Assembly (NCBI GenBank): GCA_035555315.1
Contig: DATMGU010000046.1
Location: forward strand, 248,001-312,000
Length of the DNA: 64,000 bases
Source: DATMGU01 sp035555315
GTDB taxonomy: Bacteria > Pseudomonadota > Alphaproteobacteria > ATCC43930 > CGMCC-115725
Direction of reading: 5' to 3'
Shown here one piece after another: positions 43,058 through 51,963 of this stretch. Position 1 is the first letter of the stretch. Every line of letters begins with the position of its first letter. A program made the translations under genes and the position numbers. The notes below the pieces were generated by a model. It saw only the letters and a program-made list of their open reading frames with translations. It was not told the origin of the DNA and did not search any database.

Positions 43058-44295
43058 GCGCCGCCATACGCTTTCCCAGCCCGCGCTTTCCTGGCGCCTT
43101 CATCCGCCTCGCCTGGTCCAACCTCGCGGCTCAATCCGCCGAGCAGGTCGGGCTGGCCGCTGCCCCGCTGGTCGCGGTACTGGCGCTGGGGGCAGGGGCG
43201 GGCGAGACCGGGCTGCTGCAAACCGCGCAGAGCCTGCCGTTCCTGTTGCTGTCGCTGCCCGCCGGCATCCTGGCGGACCGGGTCTCGCGGCGCGGCCTGA
43301 TGGTAGGGGCGGAGGGTTTGCGGGCCGCCTCCCTGCTCGGCATCCTGCTGCTCGTGGCGAGCGGGTCGCTGACGCTGCCGGCCCTGGCTCTGCTAGGCTT
43401 TATCGGTGCTATGGGCACCGTCGCCTATAGCGTGGCGGCGCCGTCGCTCGTCCCGGCTCTTGTGCCGCGATCCTTGCTTGCCGGGGCCAATGGCCGATTG
43501 GAGCTGGCGCGTAGCGCGGCTTTCGCGGCCGGCCCCGCCCTCGCCGGCTCGCTGGTCGCCTGGGCCGGCGCGTCGCTCGCCTATGCGCTTGCCGCCGGTT
43601 TGTCGGTCACCGCCGTGTTCCTACTCGCGAGGCTTGCCGAGCCGTCGCGGCCGGTCTTGCCGCGCCGGCATGTGTTGCACGATCTGCGGGAAGGGGCGGG
43701 TTTCGTCCTTGGCCACGCTTTGTTGCGCCCGATCCTGCTGTGCTCGGTGCTGTTCAACCTGGCCTGGTTCATCCTGCAGGCTGCTTATGTGCCCTATGCG
43801 GTGCATCGTCTGGGTCTGACGGCCGATGTGATCGGCGCCACCCTGGGCGTCTATGGCGCTGGCATGGTGGTGGGTGCTTTGCTTGCGCCGCGCTTGGTCC
43901 GGCGCCTTCCCTTTGGCGCGGTGTTGGGCTTAGGGCCGCTCGGCGGGCTCTGCGCCGCCCTGGTCATGGTGCTGACCCTTTGGATCCCATCCGGATGGCT
44001 GGCGGGGTTGAGTTTCTTTCTGTTCGGCGCCGGGCCGATCCTGTGGACGATCACCTCGACCACCTTGCGTCAGGCGGTGACGCCGGAGCGGATGCTGGGT
44101 CGGGTCTCCGCCCTGGTGATGATGGCGAGCTTCGGCGCACGGCCTCTGGGTGCCGCGATCGGCGCATTTCTGGGGGCGAGCTATGGTCCGGCGATCTGCA
44201 TCGTCGCCGCGGCGATCGGCTTCCTGGCGCAGTTCCTGGCGATCTTCAGCTCGCCGGTGCCTCGTCTGAACGAACTGCCCGAGGTGGCTGTCTAA
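43054..44295 (+). CDS. MFS transporter
   Basis: Major facilitator of 413 residues with about 12 membrane helices. The loop-2 motif appears as GILADRVSRRGLMVGAEGLR, and the second half repeats it weakly near APRLVRRLPFG. It resembles TMS3-type/enterobactin-exporter-like members of bacteria (PF05977 group). The GTG start at 43054 overlaps the ada stop, and open frame further upstream is antisense-like ada reading. Coupling to ada is suggestive of export of a damaging compound, but the substrate is unknown. Confidence 0.85.
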   Translation: MSAAIRFPSPRFPGAFIRLAWSNLAAQSAEQVGLAAAPLVAVLALGAGAGETGLLQTAQSLPFLLLSLPAGILADRVSRRGLMVGAEGLRAASLLGILLLVASGSLTLPALALLGFIGAMGTVAYSVAAPSLVPALVPRSLLAGANGRLELARSAAFAAGPALAGSLVAWAGASLAYALAAGLSVTAVFLLARLAEPSRPVLPRRHVLHDLREGAGFVLGHALLRPILLCSVLFNLAWFILQAAYVPYAVHRLGLTADVIGATLGVYGAGMVVGALLAPRLVRRLPFGAVLGLGPLGGLCAALVMVLTLWIPSGWLAGLSFFLFGAGPILWTITSTTLRQAVTPERMLGRVSALVMMASFGARPLGAAIGAFLGASYGPAICIVAAAIGFLAQFLAIFSSPVPRLNELPEVAV

Positions 44296-44374
44296 AGCCT
44301 CCTCCAATTGACAGGGGGCGCCGCCCTCGCCATGGTCCGACATCAATCGAACAGCTTCGGATGCCAGCCAGATT

Positions 44375-45232
44375 ATGACCCCTTCCGCCATGCAAGCCGC
44401 TATCGAGGCCGCCTGGGACCGCATCGACACGATCGGCCCGAACACCGGCGGCGACACGGCCGCCGCCGTCACCGCGGCGTTGGAAGCACTCGATGACGGC
44501 ACGCTGCGCGTCGCCGAACCCAAGGAGGGCGGCTGGATCGTCAATCAGTGGCTGAAGAAGGCGGTGCTGCTGTCGTTCCGCCTGAACCCGCTGGTCGAGA
44601 TGCCGGGCGGGCCGGCCGATCCCACGCGTGGGCCGTCGCCCTGGTGGGACAAGGTGCCGTCCAAATTCGCCGGCTGGGGTGCCAACCGCTTTAATGCCGC
44701 GGGGTTTCGGTCGGTTCCCGGCGCCATCGTGCGGCATTCCGCCTTCATCGCCCCCGGCGTCGTGCTGATGCCCAGCTTCGTCAATGTCGGCGCCTATGTC
44801 GGTGCCAAGACCATGGTGGATACCTGGGCGACGGTCGGGTCCTGCGCACAGATCGGCGCCAATTGCCATCTCTCCGGCGGCGCCGGGATCGGTGGCGTGC
44901 TCGAACCGCTGCAGGCCGATCCGGTGATCATCGAGGATAATTGCTTCATCGGTGCGCGCAGCGAGGTAGTCGAGGGTGTCAGGGTCGAGATCGGTTCGGT
45001 GCTGTCGATGGGCGTGTTCCTCAGCGCCTCGACCAAGATCGTCGATCGAACCACCGGCGAGATCTTCATCGGCCGCGTTCCACCCTATTCTGTGGTGGTG
45101 CCAGGCACTATGCCGGGCAAGCCGCTGCCGGATGGCTCGCCGGGTCCCAGCCTCTATTGCGCGGTGATCGTAAAGCGCGTCGATGCGCAGACCCGTGCCA
45201 AGACGTCGATCAACGATCTGCTGCGCGAATGA
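44375..45232 (+). CDS. dapD: 2,3,4,5-tetrahydropyridine-2,6-dicarboxylate N-succinyltransferase
   Basis: Succinylates tetrahydrodipicolinate in lysine and diaminopimelate synthesis. The 285-residue protein has the helical N-domain followed by a left-handed parallel beta-helix of hexapeptide repeats (about 120-240, such as VLMPSFVNVGAYVGAKTMVD). FNAAGFRSVPGAIVRHSAFI and the substrate loop with CFIGARSEVVEG are typical. It overlaps dapE by four bases, so the two succinyl-pathway enzymes are coupled. Confidence 0.96.
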   Translation: MTPSAMQAAIEAAWDRIDTIGPNTGGDTAAAVTAALEALDDGTLRVAEPKEGGWIVNQWLKKAVLLSFRLNPLVEMPGGPADPTRGPSPWWDKVPSKFAGWGANRFNAAGFRSVPGAIVRHSAFIAPGVVLMPSFVNVGAYVGAKTMVDTWATVGSCAQIGANCHLSGGAGIGGVLEPLQADPVIIEDNCFIGARSEVVEGVRVEIGSVLSMGVFLSASTKIVDRTTGEIFIGRVPPYSVVVPGTMPGKPLPDGSPGPSLYCAVIVKRVDAQTRAKTSINDLLRE

Positions 45233-46419
45233 CGATGGAGGTGATGGCGGGGACCGCGATCGCGGGGGATCGCCTGATCGACCCGGTCGAACTCGCCCGC
45301 GATCTGCTGCGCTGCCCCAGCGTGACGCCGGCCGATGCCGGCGCGCTGGGCGTGCTGGCAGCGGCGTTGGGGCCGCTTGGATTTACCTGCCATCGCCTGG
45401 ACTTCAGCGCGGCCGGCACGCCGGATATCACCAATCTCTATGCGCGCTGGGGTTCCGGCGGCCGCAATTTCTGCTTTGCCGGTCATACCGATGTGGTGCC
45501 CCCAGGTGATCTCGCCGGGTGGAGCGTGCCGCCTTTCGATGGCGTGATCCAGGCCGGCCGGCTCTATGGCCGGGGGGCGGTCGATATGAAGGGCGCTATC
45601 GCCTGTTTCGCCGCCGCCGCCGGCCGGTTCATCGCCGCCGCGGCACCCGGCTTCGACGGGTCGATCAGCCTGTTGATCACCGGCGACGAGGAAGGCCCGG
45701 CGATCAACGGCACGGTGAAAATGCTGGAGTGGCTGGCCGAACGGGGTGAGCGGCTCGACGCCTGCGTGGTCGGCGAGCCGACCGGCGCGCGGCTGCTCGG
45801 CGACATGATCAAGATCGGCCGGCGCGGCAGCCTGACCGGCATGCTGACTGTCGACGGCATCGGCGGCCATGTCGCCTATCCGCATCTGGCCGACAATCCG
45901 GTGCACCGCCTGGTCGCGATGCTGGCGGATCTCACCACGGTCGAACTCGATCAGGGCAACGAGCACTTCCCGGCAACGACGCTGCAGGTGTCGACCGTGG
46001 ATGTCGGCAACCCGGCCTCGAACGTCATCCCGGCGCAGGCCCGCGCGGTCTTCAATATCCGCTTCAACAATTTGTGGACGGGTGACAGCCTGACCGCCTG
46101 GCTCAACCAGCGGCTGGCACCGTTCGGCGGTCGATGGTCCCTGGACGTCCGGGTCAGCGGCGAGGCGTTCCTGACCCCGCCCGGCGCGCTGGCGCCGCTG
46201 CTGAGCGATGCGATCGACGATGTGGTCGGGCGCCGGCCCGAACTCAGCACCACGGGCGGGACCTCGGATGCCCGCTTCATCTCACGGATCTGCCCGGTTG
46301 CCGAACTGGGGCTGGTCGGCCAGACCATGCACAAACTTGATGAGGCGGTGTCGCTCGACGATCTCACTGCCTTGACCGGAATCTATCATCGCATGCTCGA
46401 GCGGTACTTCGCCGCGTGA
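45229..46419 (+). CDS. dapE: Succinyl-diaminopimelate desuccinylase
   Basis: Zinc peptidase-fold enzyme that releases L,L-diaminopimelate from the succinyl intermediate made by DapD. Metal and catalytic residues lie in FAGHTDVVPPGD, YGRGAVDMKGAIA, ITGDEEGPAING and VVGEPTGARLLGD, with the last histidine in QTMHKLDE. The 396 residues from the ATG at 45229 match the family; ATG codons at positions 3 and 6 are alternatives. The dimerisation domain is intact (about 180-295). Confidence 0.95.
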   Translation: MTMEVMAGTAIAGDRLIDPVELARDLLRCPSVTPADAGALGVLAAALGPLGFTCHRLDFSAAGTPDITNLYARWGSGGRNFCFAGHTDVVPPGDLAGWSVPPFDGVIQAGRLYGRGAVDMKGAIACFAAAAGRFIAAAAPGFDGSISLLITGDEEGPAINGTVKMLEWLAERGERLDACVVGEPTGARLLGDMIKIGRRGSLTGMLTVDGIGGHVAYPHLADNPVHRLVAMLADLTTVELDQGNEHFPATTLQVSTVDVGNPASNVIPAQARAVFNIRFNNLWTGDSLTAWLNQRLAPFGGRWSLDVRVSGEAFLTPPGALAPLLSDAIDDVVGRRPELSTTGGTSDARFISRICPVAELGLVGQTMHKLDEAVSLDDLTALTGIYHRMLERYFAA

Positions 46420-46434
46420 CCAGTCGATGAGGAT

Positions 46435-47010
46435 GTGGCGCCAATGGTGAGCGTTACCGAGATCGGCCACGCGCTCTATGGCAGCTATCGCCTGGCCCGG
46501 GCCGATCGGCGCGGTCTAGCTTATCTGGACCGTTCGCTGGCCGGATGCCGGCGGTCGTTTATCGCTGCCGTGCTGACGCTGCCGGCGTTCTACCTGCTGC
46601 TGTTCCTGCATATCGGCGACGCCGAGCTGGAGCGCAGCGGCTGGCAGCAGATCCTGCTGGTCGAAACCATCGGCGATGCGATCAGCTGGACCGCGTTCCC
46701 GCTCGCCGTTCTGCCGATGCTTCGCTGGCTCGGCATCGCCGACCGCTGGCCCGGCTTCATCACGGCGTATAATTGGGCGTCGGTCCTACAGATGGGGATC
46801 CAACTCGTGACCAACTCCATCGCGGGGCTGATCGGCGATCCCAGCATCGGCGCGCTGATCGTGATGCTGGGCATCATCGTTGCGCTCGTTTACGAGTGGT
46901 ATGTCTGCAAGGTGGCGTTGGACATAACCAGCCTGCCGGCAACCGCGATCGTGCTGTTCGACCTGGTGCTGGGCCTCGCCATCAATTCGGTGACCACGAG
47001 CCTTTATTAG
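46435..47010 (+). CDS. Conserved multi-pass membrane protein
   Basis: A 191-residue protein with about five membrane helices. These include FIAAVLTLPAFYLLLFLHI, then segments near ISWTAFPLAVLPML and ALIVMLGIIVALVYEWYV, and the last helix near AIVLFDLVLGLAIN. Proteins of this sort sit between dapE and truA in related Rhodospirillales. I do not recognise a functional family. The start is GTG at 46435, 15 bases after dapE; a GTG four codons later is possible. Its end overlaps convergent truA by four bases. Confidence 0.72.
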   Translation: MAPMVSVTEIGHALYGSYRLARADRRGLAYLDRSLAGCRRSFIAAVLTLPAFYLLLFLHIGDAELERSGWQQILLVETIGDAISWTAFPLAVLPMLRWLGIADRWPGFITAYNWASVLQMGIQLVTNSIAGLIGDPSIGALIVMLGIIVALVYEWYVCKVALDITSLPATAIVLFDLVLGLAINSVTTSLY

Positions 47011-47780
47011 GTGTGGCCCGTGGATGACGGCCCCGCCGTATCGCCATAGATCACCGCCGTCAGATACAGCCCGTCGGGTGGGGCGGTCGGGCCGCCGCGG
47101 GCGCGGTCGCGGGCGGCGAGGGCCGCCGCCACGTCGTCCGGCGACCATTGGCCGTTGCCGACCAGCTTCAGCGTGCCGACCATGTTGCGGACCTGATGAT
47201 GCAGGAAGGACCGTGCGGCGGCGGTGATGTGCAACTCCTCGCCATGCCGCTCGACCGTGAGGGTATCCAGCGTCTTCATCGGAGACAGCGCCTGGCACAG
47301 GCTGGCGCGAAAACTGGTGAAGTCGTGATGGCCGACCAGGCGCCGGGCCGCCTCGGCCATGGCGGCGGCGTCCAGGATCTGGCCGACATGCCAGATCCGG
47401 CCTCGCTCCAGCGCCGGCGGCGCCCGCCTGTTGAGGATGCGGTATAAGTAGCGGCGGCCGGTGGCGGAGCGGCGGGCATCGAAATCGTCGGGGACGATTT
47501 CGGCCGACAGCACGGCGATCGGTGCGGGTCGAATATGATAGTTGATCGCGTTGCGGACCTCGTGTGGCGGGAAGGCGCGAACGAGATCGACATGGGCCAC
47601 TTGGCCGGTGGCGTGGACCCCGGCATCGGTCCGACCCGCACACCAGATCCTGGGTGCCTCGCCGGCGAAGCGCGGGATCGCCTCCTCGATGAAGGCCTGG
47701 ACGCTGTCGCCGTTGGGCTGGCGCTGCCAGCCGACCAGCCCGCTGCCGTCATATTCGATGGTCAGCTTGTAGCGCGGCAT
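47007..47780 (-). CDS. truA: tRNA pseudouridine(38-40) synthase
   Basis: Makes pseudouridine at tRNA positions 38-40. The 257-residue protein from the ATG at 47780 has YKLTIEYDGSGLVGWQRQPN, the catalytic aspartate in CAGRTDAGVHATGQVAH, and the segment FLHHQVRNMVGTL. The ATG shares one base with the fmt stop (TAATG), so truA is coupled to fmt. Open frame upstream of 47780 lies inside fmt and is not used. Confidence 0.95.
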   Translation of the reverse strand: MPRYKLTIEYDGSGLVGWQRQPNGDSVQAFIEEAIPRFAGEAPRIWCAGRTDAGVHATGQVAHVDLVRAFPPHEVRNAINYHIRPAPIAVLSAEIVPDDFDARRSATGRRYLYRILNRRAPPALERGRIWHVGQILDAAAMAEAARRLVGHHDFTSFRASLCQALSPMKTLDTLTVERHGEELHITAAARSFLHHQVRNMVGTLKLVGNGQWSPDDVAAALAARDRARGGPTAPPDGLYLTAVIYGDTAGPSSTGHT

Positions 47781-48733
47781 TACGCGAGCAGAGTGCCGCG
47801 GGGGACTGGCCGGCCGCGCAGATAGGCATCGATCGGCAGTGCGCCGCGACCGGGGCGTTGCAGCAGGAGCGGCCGGAACAGCCCCATGGTGCAAGCGATG
47901 CCGAGCCGGTCGTCGGTTACCGTGCCGGGCACCGCCGATCCCTCGAAGGGCTCGGCGGCGGCCTGCAACACCTTGATTCGCTCGCCGGCATGCTCGAACC
48001 AGACGCCGGGCCAGGGGTTCAGCGCGCGTACCCGCCGTTCGATGTCGGATGCCGGGTTGTGCCAGTCGAGCACCCCCTCGGTCCGGTCGAGTTTCGCGGC
48101 ATAGGTCACCCCTTCCGTCGGCTGGGGGGTCGGAACCAGGCTGTCGGCGGCGACGCCGTCGAGAGCCTGAACGACGAGGGTTGCGCCGAGGACGGCCAAC
48201 GCGTCATGCAGCTCTGGCGTGGTGGTCTGCGGGTCGATTGGCACTCGGCCGACCAGTAGCATCGGTCCGGTATCGAGGCCCGGATCCATCTGCATGATGG
48301 TGACGCCGGTTTCCGGATCGCCGGCCAATAGCGCGCGCTGAATCGGCGCCGCGCCGCGCCAGCGCGGCAGCAGCGAGGCATGGACGTTGAGGCAGCCGAG
48401 CCGGGGTGCTTCGAGGATCGCCTTGGGCAGGATCAGGCCATAGGCCGCGACCACCGCCGCGTCGAGCGCCAAGGCGGCGAACTCCGCCTTTACCTCCTCC
48501 GGGCGCAGCGATAGGGGATGGCGTACGGGCAGGCCCAGCGCCGTGGCGCGCGCCTGAACCGGCGAGGGCTGCGGATGATGGCCGCGGCCCGCCGGGCGGG
48601 GCGGCTGGCAATACACCGCCGCCAGATCATGACCGGCGGCGACGAGGGCGTCGAGGATCGGCACCGCGAAATCCGGCGTGCCCATGAAGACGAGGCGCAA
48701 GCGCCGGCGGGGCGCCGCCGTCAAGCCGGTCAA
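47780..48733 (-). CDS. fmt: Methionyl-tRNA formyltransferase
   Basis: Formylates initiator Met-tRNA. The 317-residue protein shows the Rossmann start LRLVFMGTPDFAVPILDALV, the catalytic-loop motif NVHASLLPRWRGAAPIQRAL with the following GVTIMQMDPGLDTGPML, and the tRNA-binding C-domain (GVLDWHNPASDIERRVRALN). It overlaps def by four bases upstream and truA by one base downstream. The gene pair adds and removes the same formyl group. Confidence 0.96.
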   Translation of the reverse strand: MTGLTAAPRRRLRLVFMGTPDFAVPILDALVAAGHDLAAVYCQPPRPAGRGHHPQPSPVQARATALGLPVRHPLSLRPEEVKAEFAALALDAAVVAAYGLILPKAILEAPRLGCLNVHASLLPRWRGAAPIQRALLAGDPETGVTIMQMDPGLDTGPMLLVGRVPIDPQTTTPELHDALAVLGATLVVQALDGVAADSLVPTPQPTEGVTYAAKLDRTEGVLDWHNPASDIERRVRALNPWPGVWFEHAGERIKVLQAAAEPFEGSAVPGTVTDDRLGIACTMGLFRPLLLQRPGRGALPIDAYLRGRPVPRGTLLA

Positions 48734-49254
48734 GAATCCTCTTCGGCTTGCGCCTTCTTCAGTTTGACCAGCTTGCGCAGGATGATGTTGCGCTTCAGCG
48801 CCGACAGGTGATCGACGAACAGCACGCCGTTCAAATGGTCGATCTCGTGCTGCACGCAGGTCGCCAGCAATCCACCCCCGCGAATCTGTTGCCGGCTGCC
48901 ATGCCGATCCAGATAGCGCACCTCGACCTCGGCCGGGCGGGTGATATCCGCATAATACTCGGGTAGCGACAAGCAGCCCTCATTGACCGTTTTGACCTCT
49001 TCGGAGGTCCAGGTGATCTCCGGATTGGCCATTTGCAGCAGGCGGGGCGGCTCGCTGTCGCGCGATACATCGAGCACGACGATCCGTTCGAGCACGCCGA
49101 TCTGCGGCGCCGCCAAGCCGATGCCGGGCGCTGCGTACATCGTGTCCGCCATGTCGTCCATCAACTGGCGCACTCGATCATCGACCGCCGCGACCGGCTT
49201 GGCCTTGGTCTTCAGCGTTGGGTCGGGGGCGATCAGAATGGGCAGACGGGACAT
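48730..49254 (-). CDS. def: Peptide deformylase
   Basis: Removes formyl from nascent chains. The three motifs are complete: GIGLAAPQIG, EGCLSLP with the metal cysteine, and QHEIDHL with the two metal histidines and catalytic glutamate. The start at 49254 (MSRLPILIAPDP) gives 174 residues, the usual length; an ATG eight codons upstream is in frame. It begins the def-fmt-truA operon and is divergent from rmuC, about 190 bases away. Confidence 0.96.
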   Translation of the reverse strand: MSRLPILIAPDPTLKTKAKPVAAVDDRVRQLMDDMADTMYAAPGIGLAAPQIGVLERIVVLDVSRDSEPPRLLQMANPEITWTSEEVKTVNEGCLSLPEYYADITRPAEVEVRYLDRHGSRQQIRGGGLLATCVQHEIDHLNGVLFVDHLSALKRNIILRKLVKLKKAQAEEDS

Positions 49255-49442
49255 CGAGTCGGGCTTCGATTGGACCAAAAGGTGAAAGCCGGGGTGTAAG
49301 ATGTCGGCGGCATCGGGTCAAGCGGGACAGGGGCTGGCATGCTTTTTCCGCATTGCGCGGTGCCCCGATCGTTCTCTTGTCGTTCTCGCGGTGGCTGGCT
49401 GCTAGACTCCGCGATATGACGTGCTGGGAAGGAATTGGGTGC

Positions 49443-50936
49443 ATGCCGACCGATCCGATGACGCTCGGGCTGAGCGGCGCCGCGGCGCTGCTGCTGGTCG
49501 CGGCGGTGGCGTTTCTGGTGGCGTGGTGTGGCGCCGCGCGTCAGGGGGCCGCTCAAGCGGGCTTGCTGGACGAGGCGCGCCGGGTAACGGCTACGGCGCA
49601 GATCGGCTTGGCGGCGGCGGAAGCCCGGCTGAGCGAGACGCGCGCCGCCCTGGAGGTGGTGAGCGACGAGCGTGATGCCGCGCGCGACGCGGCGATAACG
49701 GCGGATACGGCCGCCGCCCTGGCACGCCAACAGGCTGCCCAGATCGCCCAGCAGATGCAGGATTGGACGGCGACCAAGGCCGAATTCCTGCAATCCACCC
49801 GCTCCGCCGTGCTGACCACCGCGCAGGAACTCTCGACCAAGCTGATCGAGGATCATAAGCGCGAGAGTGCCGAGGCGAAGGTCGCCAGCGCCGCTCTGGT
49901 GCAGCAGACCACCGAGAACCTGCTGAAGGGTGTCGCCGAGATCACCCAGCAGGTGGCACAGCTGAAGGGGCAGGTCGGCGAAAAGGGCGTGCAGCTCGAC
50001 ACGGTATTGCGCGCGCTCTCCAGCCCCGGTGGCGCCGGCTATTACGCAGAGATCGGCCTCGCCAACACGCTGAAAACCTTCGGTCTGGTGCAGGGGCGCG
50101 ATTTCGCCCTGCAGCACACGGTATATGGCGAGGAGGGCGGCCGGCGTCTGCGGCCCGATGCGGTCGTCTTCCTGCCCGGCAACGCGGTATTGGTGATCGA
50201 TGCCAAGGCCTCGAAATTCCTGCTCGATCTCGCCGCGGCCGAGGGGACCGAGCACGAGGCGGCGGCCTATCAGAATCTGGCGCGAACGATGAACCAGCAT
50301 TTGCGCGACCTCGCCGCCAAGGATTACCGGGCGGCGATCCAGGATGGCTATCGCAAGGCCGGGGGTGGCGGCGACATCGCCCGGGTTATCAGCGTCATGT
50401 ATCTGCCGAACGAAGCGGCGATCGAGAAGCTGGGCAAGGCGGACAGCCAGTTCATACGCAAGGCGGCCGATGCCCAGATCATCCCGGCGGGGCCGGCGGG
50501 CCTCGCCTGTGTAATCGGTTTCGCCTCGGTCGAGATCAGCCTGATGCGCCAGATCGAGAACCAGGAGAAGATCGTCGACGGTTCGCAACGCCTAATCGAC
50601 GCCCTGTCCAATGCGATCGAGCACGCCGCCAAGATGGGGCGCGGCATCAAATCCGCCGCCGATCATTTCAGCGCCTTCGCCGCCAGCGTCAATGGCCGGT
50701 TGCTGCCCCGTGCCCGCGAATTGGGCAAGCTCGGCCTCAGGCCGCAGAAGCCGGTGCCAGGCAATCTCGGCACCTATCAGGTGCTGGCGATCGACACGCT
50801 GATTGAAGGCGAGGCCGCCGAACAGGCCGAGGATGCGGATGGCTTTTCGGAACGGCCGGTTCGGCTGCGTGCCGACATGGAGCCGCTTTCGGTTGGCTCC
50901 GAAGAGCTCGTTCGTCAGGGTCGTCAGGGGCGGTGA
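49443..50936 (+). CDS. rmuC: DNA recombination protein RmuC homologue
   Basis: RmuC family protein of 497 residues linked to limiting inversion and strand processing. An N-terminal membrane helix (about 9-30, AAALLLVAAVAFLVAWC) precedes a long coiled coil (about 35-165). The nuclease-like core follows (YYAEIGLANTLKTFG, LRPDAVVFLPGNAVLVIDAKAS). ATG at 49443 has AAGGA upstream; an in-frame ATG at 49416 adds nine residues. It ends convergent with recR 12 bases away. Confidence 0.92.
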   Translation: MPTDPMTLGLSGAAALLLVAAVAFLVAWCGAARQGAAQAGLLDEARRVTATAQIGLAAAEARLSETRAALEVVSDERDAARDAAITADTAAALARQQAAQIAQQMQDWTATKAEFLQSTRSAVLTTAQELSTKLIEDHKRESAEAKVASAALVQQTTENLLKGVAEITQQVAQLKGQVGEKGVQLDTVLRALSSPGGAGYYAEIGLANTLKTFGLVQGRDFALQHTVYGEEGGRRLRPDAVVFLPGNAVLVIDAKASKFLLDLAAAEGTEHEAAAYQNLARTMNQHLRDLAAKDYRAAIQDGYRKAGGGGDIARVISVMYLPNEAAIEKLGKADSQFIRKAADAQIIPAGPAGLACVIGFASVEISLMRQIENQEKIVDGSQRLIDALSNAIEHAAKMGRGIKSAADHFSAFAASVNGRLLPRARELGKLGLRPQKPVPGNLGTYQVLAIDTLIEGEAAEQAEDADGFSERPVRLRADMEPLSVGSEELVRQGRQGR

Positions 50937-50948
50937 CGTGACGCCACC

Positions 50949-51569
50949 TCAGAACTCGCGCCGTGCCTTTAAGGCCGCTGTCAGCGTGCCCTCGTCGAGA
51001 TAGTCGAGTTCGCCGCCGATCGGCACGCCATGGGCGAGACGGGAGATGCGCACGCCGGCACCTTCCAGCCGATCGGTGATGTAATGGGCGGTGGTCTGTC
51101 CTTCCACGGTGGCATTCAGCGCCAGGATGACCTCGACGACACGGGCGTCGGTGGTATCGGACGAAGCGTCGGTCGCCGTGGCGCGCGCGATCAGGCTGCC
51201 GATCGACAGATCCTCGGGCCGCACGCCGTCCAGCGCCGAGAGCGTGCCACCCAGCACGTGATAGCGGCCTTTGAACGACCCGGTGCGTTCCAGCGCCCAG
51301 AGATCGGCGACATCCTCGACCACGCAGAGGAGGGTCGGGTCGCGCCTGGGATCGCGGCAGATCGGGCAAGGATCGGCGGTGTCGAGATTGCCGCAGACGG
51401 AGCAGGTCCGGATGGTGGCCGCGGTCTCGGCCATCGCCTCGGCCAGCGGCCCCATCAGCGCCTCGCGCCGGCGCAGCAGGTGCAGCACGGCGCGCCGTGC
51501 CGAGCGCGGCCCCAACCCCGGCAGCTTGGCCAGCAACTGGATCAGATGGTCGATCGTGGTATCGGTCAT
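50949..51569 (-). CDS. recR: Recombination mediator protein RecR
   Basis: Acts with RecF/RecO in gap repair. The 206-residue protein has an N-terminal HhH (LIQLLAKLPGLGPRSARRAV), a four-cysteine zinc finger (CSVCGNLDTADPCPICRD), a Toprim domain from LCVVEDVADLWALERTG, and the end part SRLAHGVPIGGELDYLD. The order dnaX-ybaB-recR on one strand is the classic replication-repair operon. The ATG at 51569 is used; open frame upstream is not coding. Confidence 0.96.
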   Translation of the reverse strand: MTDTTIDHLIQLLAKLPGLGPRSARRAVLHLLRRREALMGPLAEAMAETAATIRTCSVCGNLDTADPCPICRDPRRDPTLLCVVEDVADLWALERTGSFKGRYHVLGGTLSALDGVRPEDLSIGSLIARATATDASSDTTDARVVEVILALNATVEGQTTAHYITDRLEGAGVRISRLAHGVPIGGELDYLDEGTLTAALKARREF

Positions 51570-51607
51570 CGCGGAGCAGGGGGCATGGGGCGGGACGCCG
51601 GTAGCGC

Positions 51608-51931
51608 CTAGAACGGCAGCTTGATGCCCGGCGGCAGCTTCAACCCACCGGTGAGCTTGCTCATCTCCTCCGAGACGTGGCTTTCGACCTTGGCCTTGGC
51701 ATCGGTGAATGCCGCCAGGATGAGGTCTTCCAGCACCTCGACCTCTTCGGGGTCGAGCAGTGCCTTGTCCAGGCTGATCTTCTTGAGATCGCCCTTGCCG
51801 GTCAGGGTCATCTTGACCATGCCGCCGCCCGCGGCGCCGGTGACCTCGACGCGGTCCAGCTCCGCCTGCATCTCCGTCATGCGGGTCTGCATCTGCTGGG
51901 CTTGCTTCATCATGTTGCCCAAATTTTTCAT
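51608..51931 (-). CDS. YbaB/EbfC nucleoid-associated protein
   Basis: A 107-residue DNA-binding protein of the YbaB/EbfC family. It opens MKNLGNMMKQAQQMQTRM, and has the central VEVTGAAGGGMVKMTLTGKG and the KLPPGIKLPF end typical of the family. It forms tweezer-like dimers and binds DNA broadly. It lies between dnaX and recR with 32- and 38-base gaps, as in most bacteria. Confidence 0.95.
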   Translation of the reverse strand: MKNLGNMMKQAQQMQTRMTEMQAELDRVEVTGAAGGGMVKMTLTGKGDLKKISLDKALLDPEEVEVLEDLILAAFTDAKAKVESHVSEEMSKLTGGLKLPPGIKLPF

Positions 51932-51963
51932 GCGTCAGGCGCTCCTTGATCCTTGGGTTCGAG

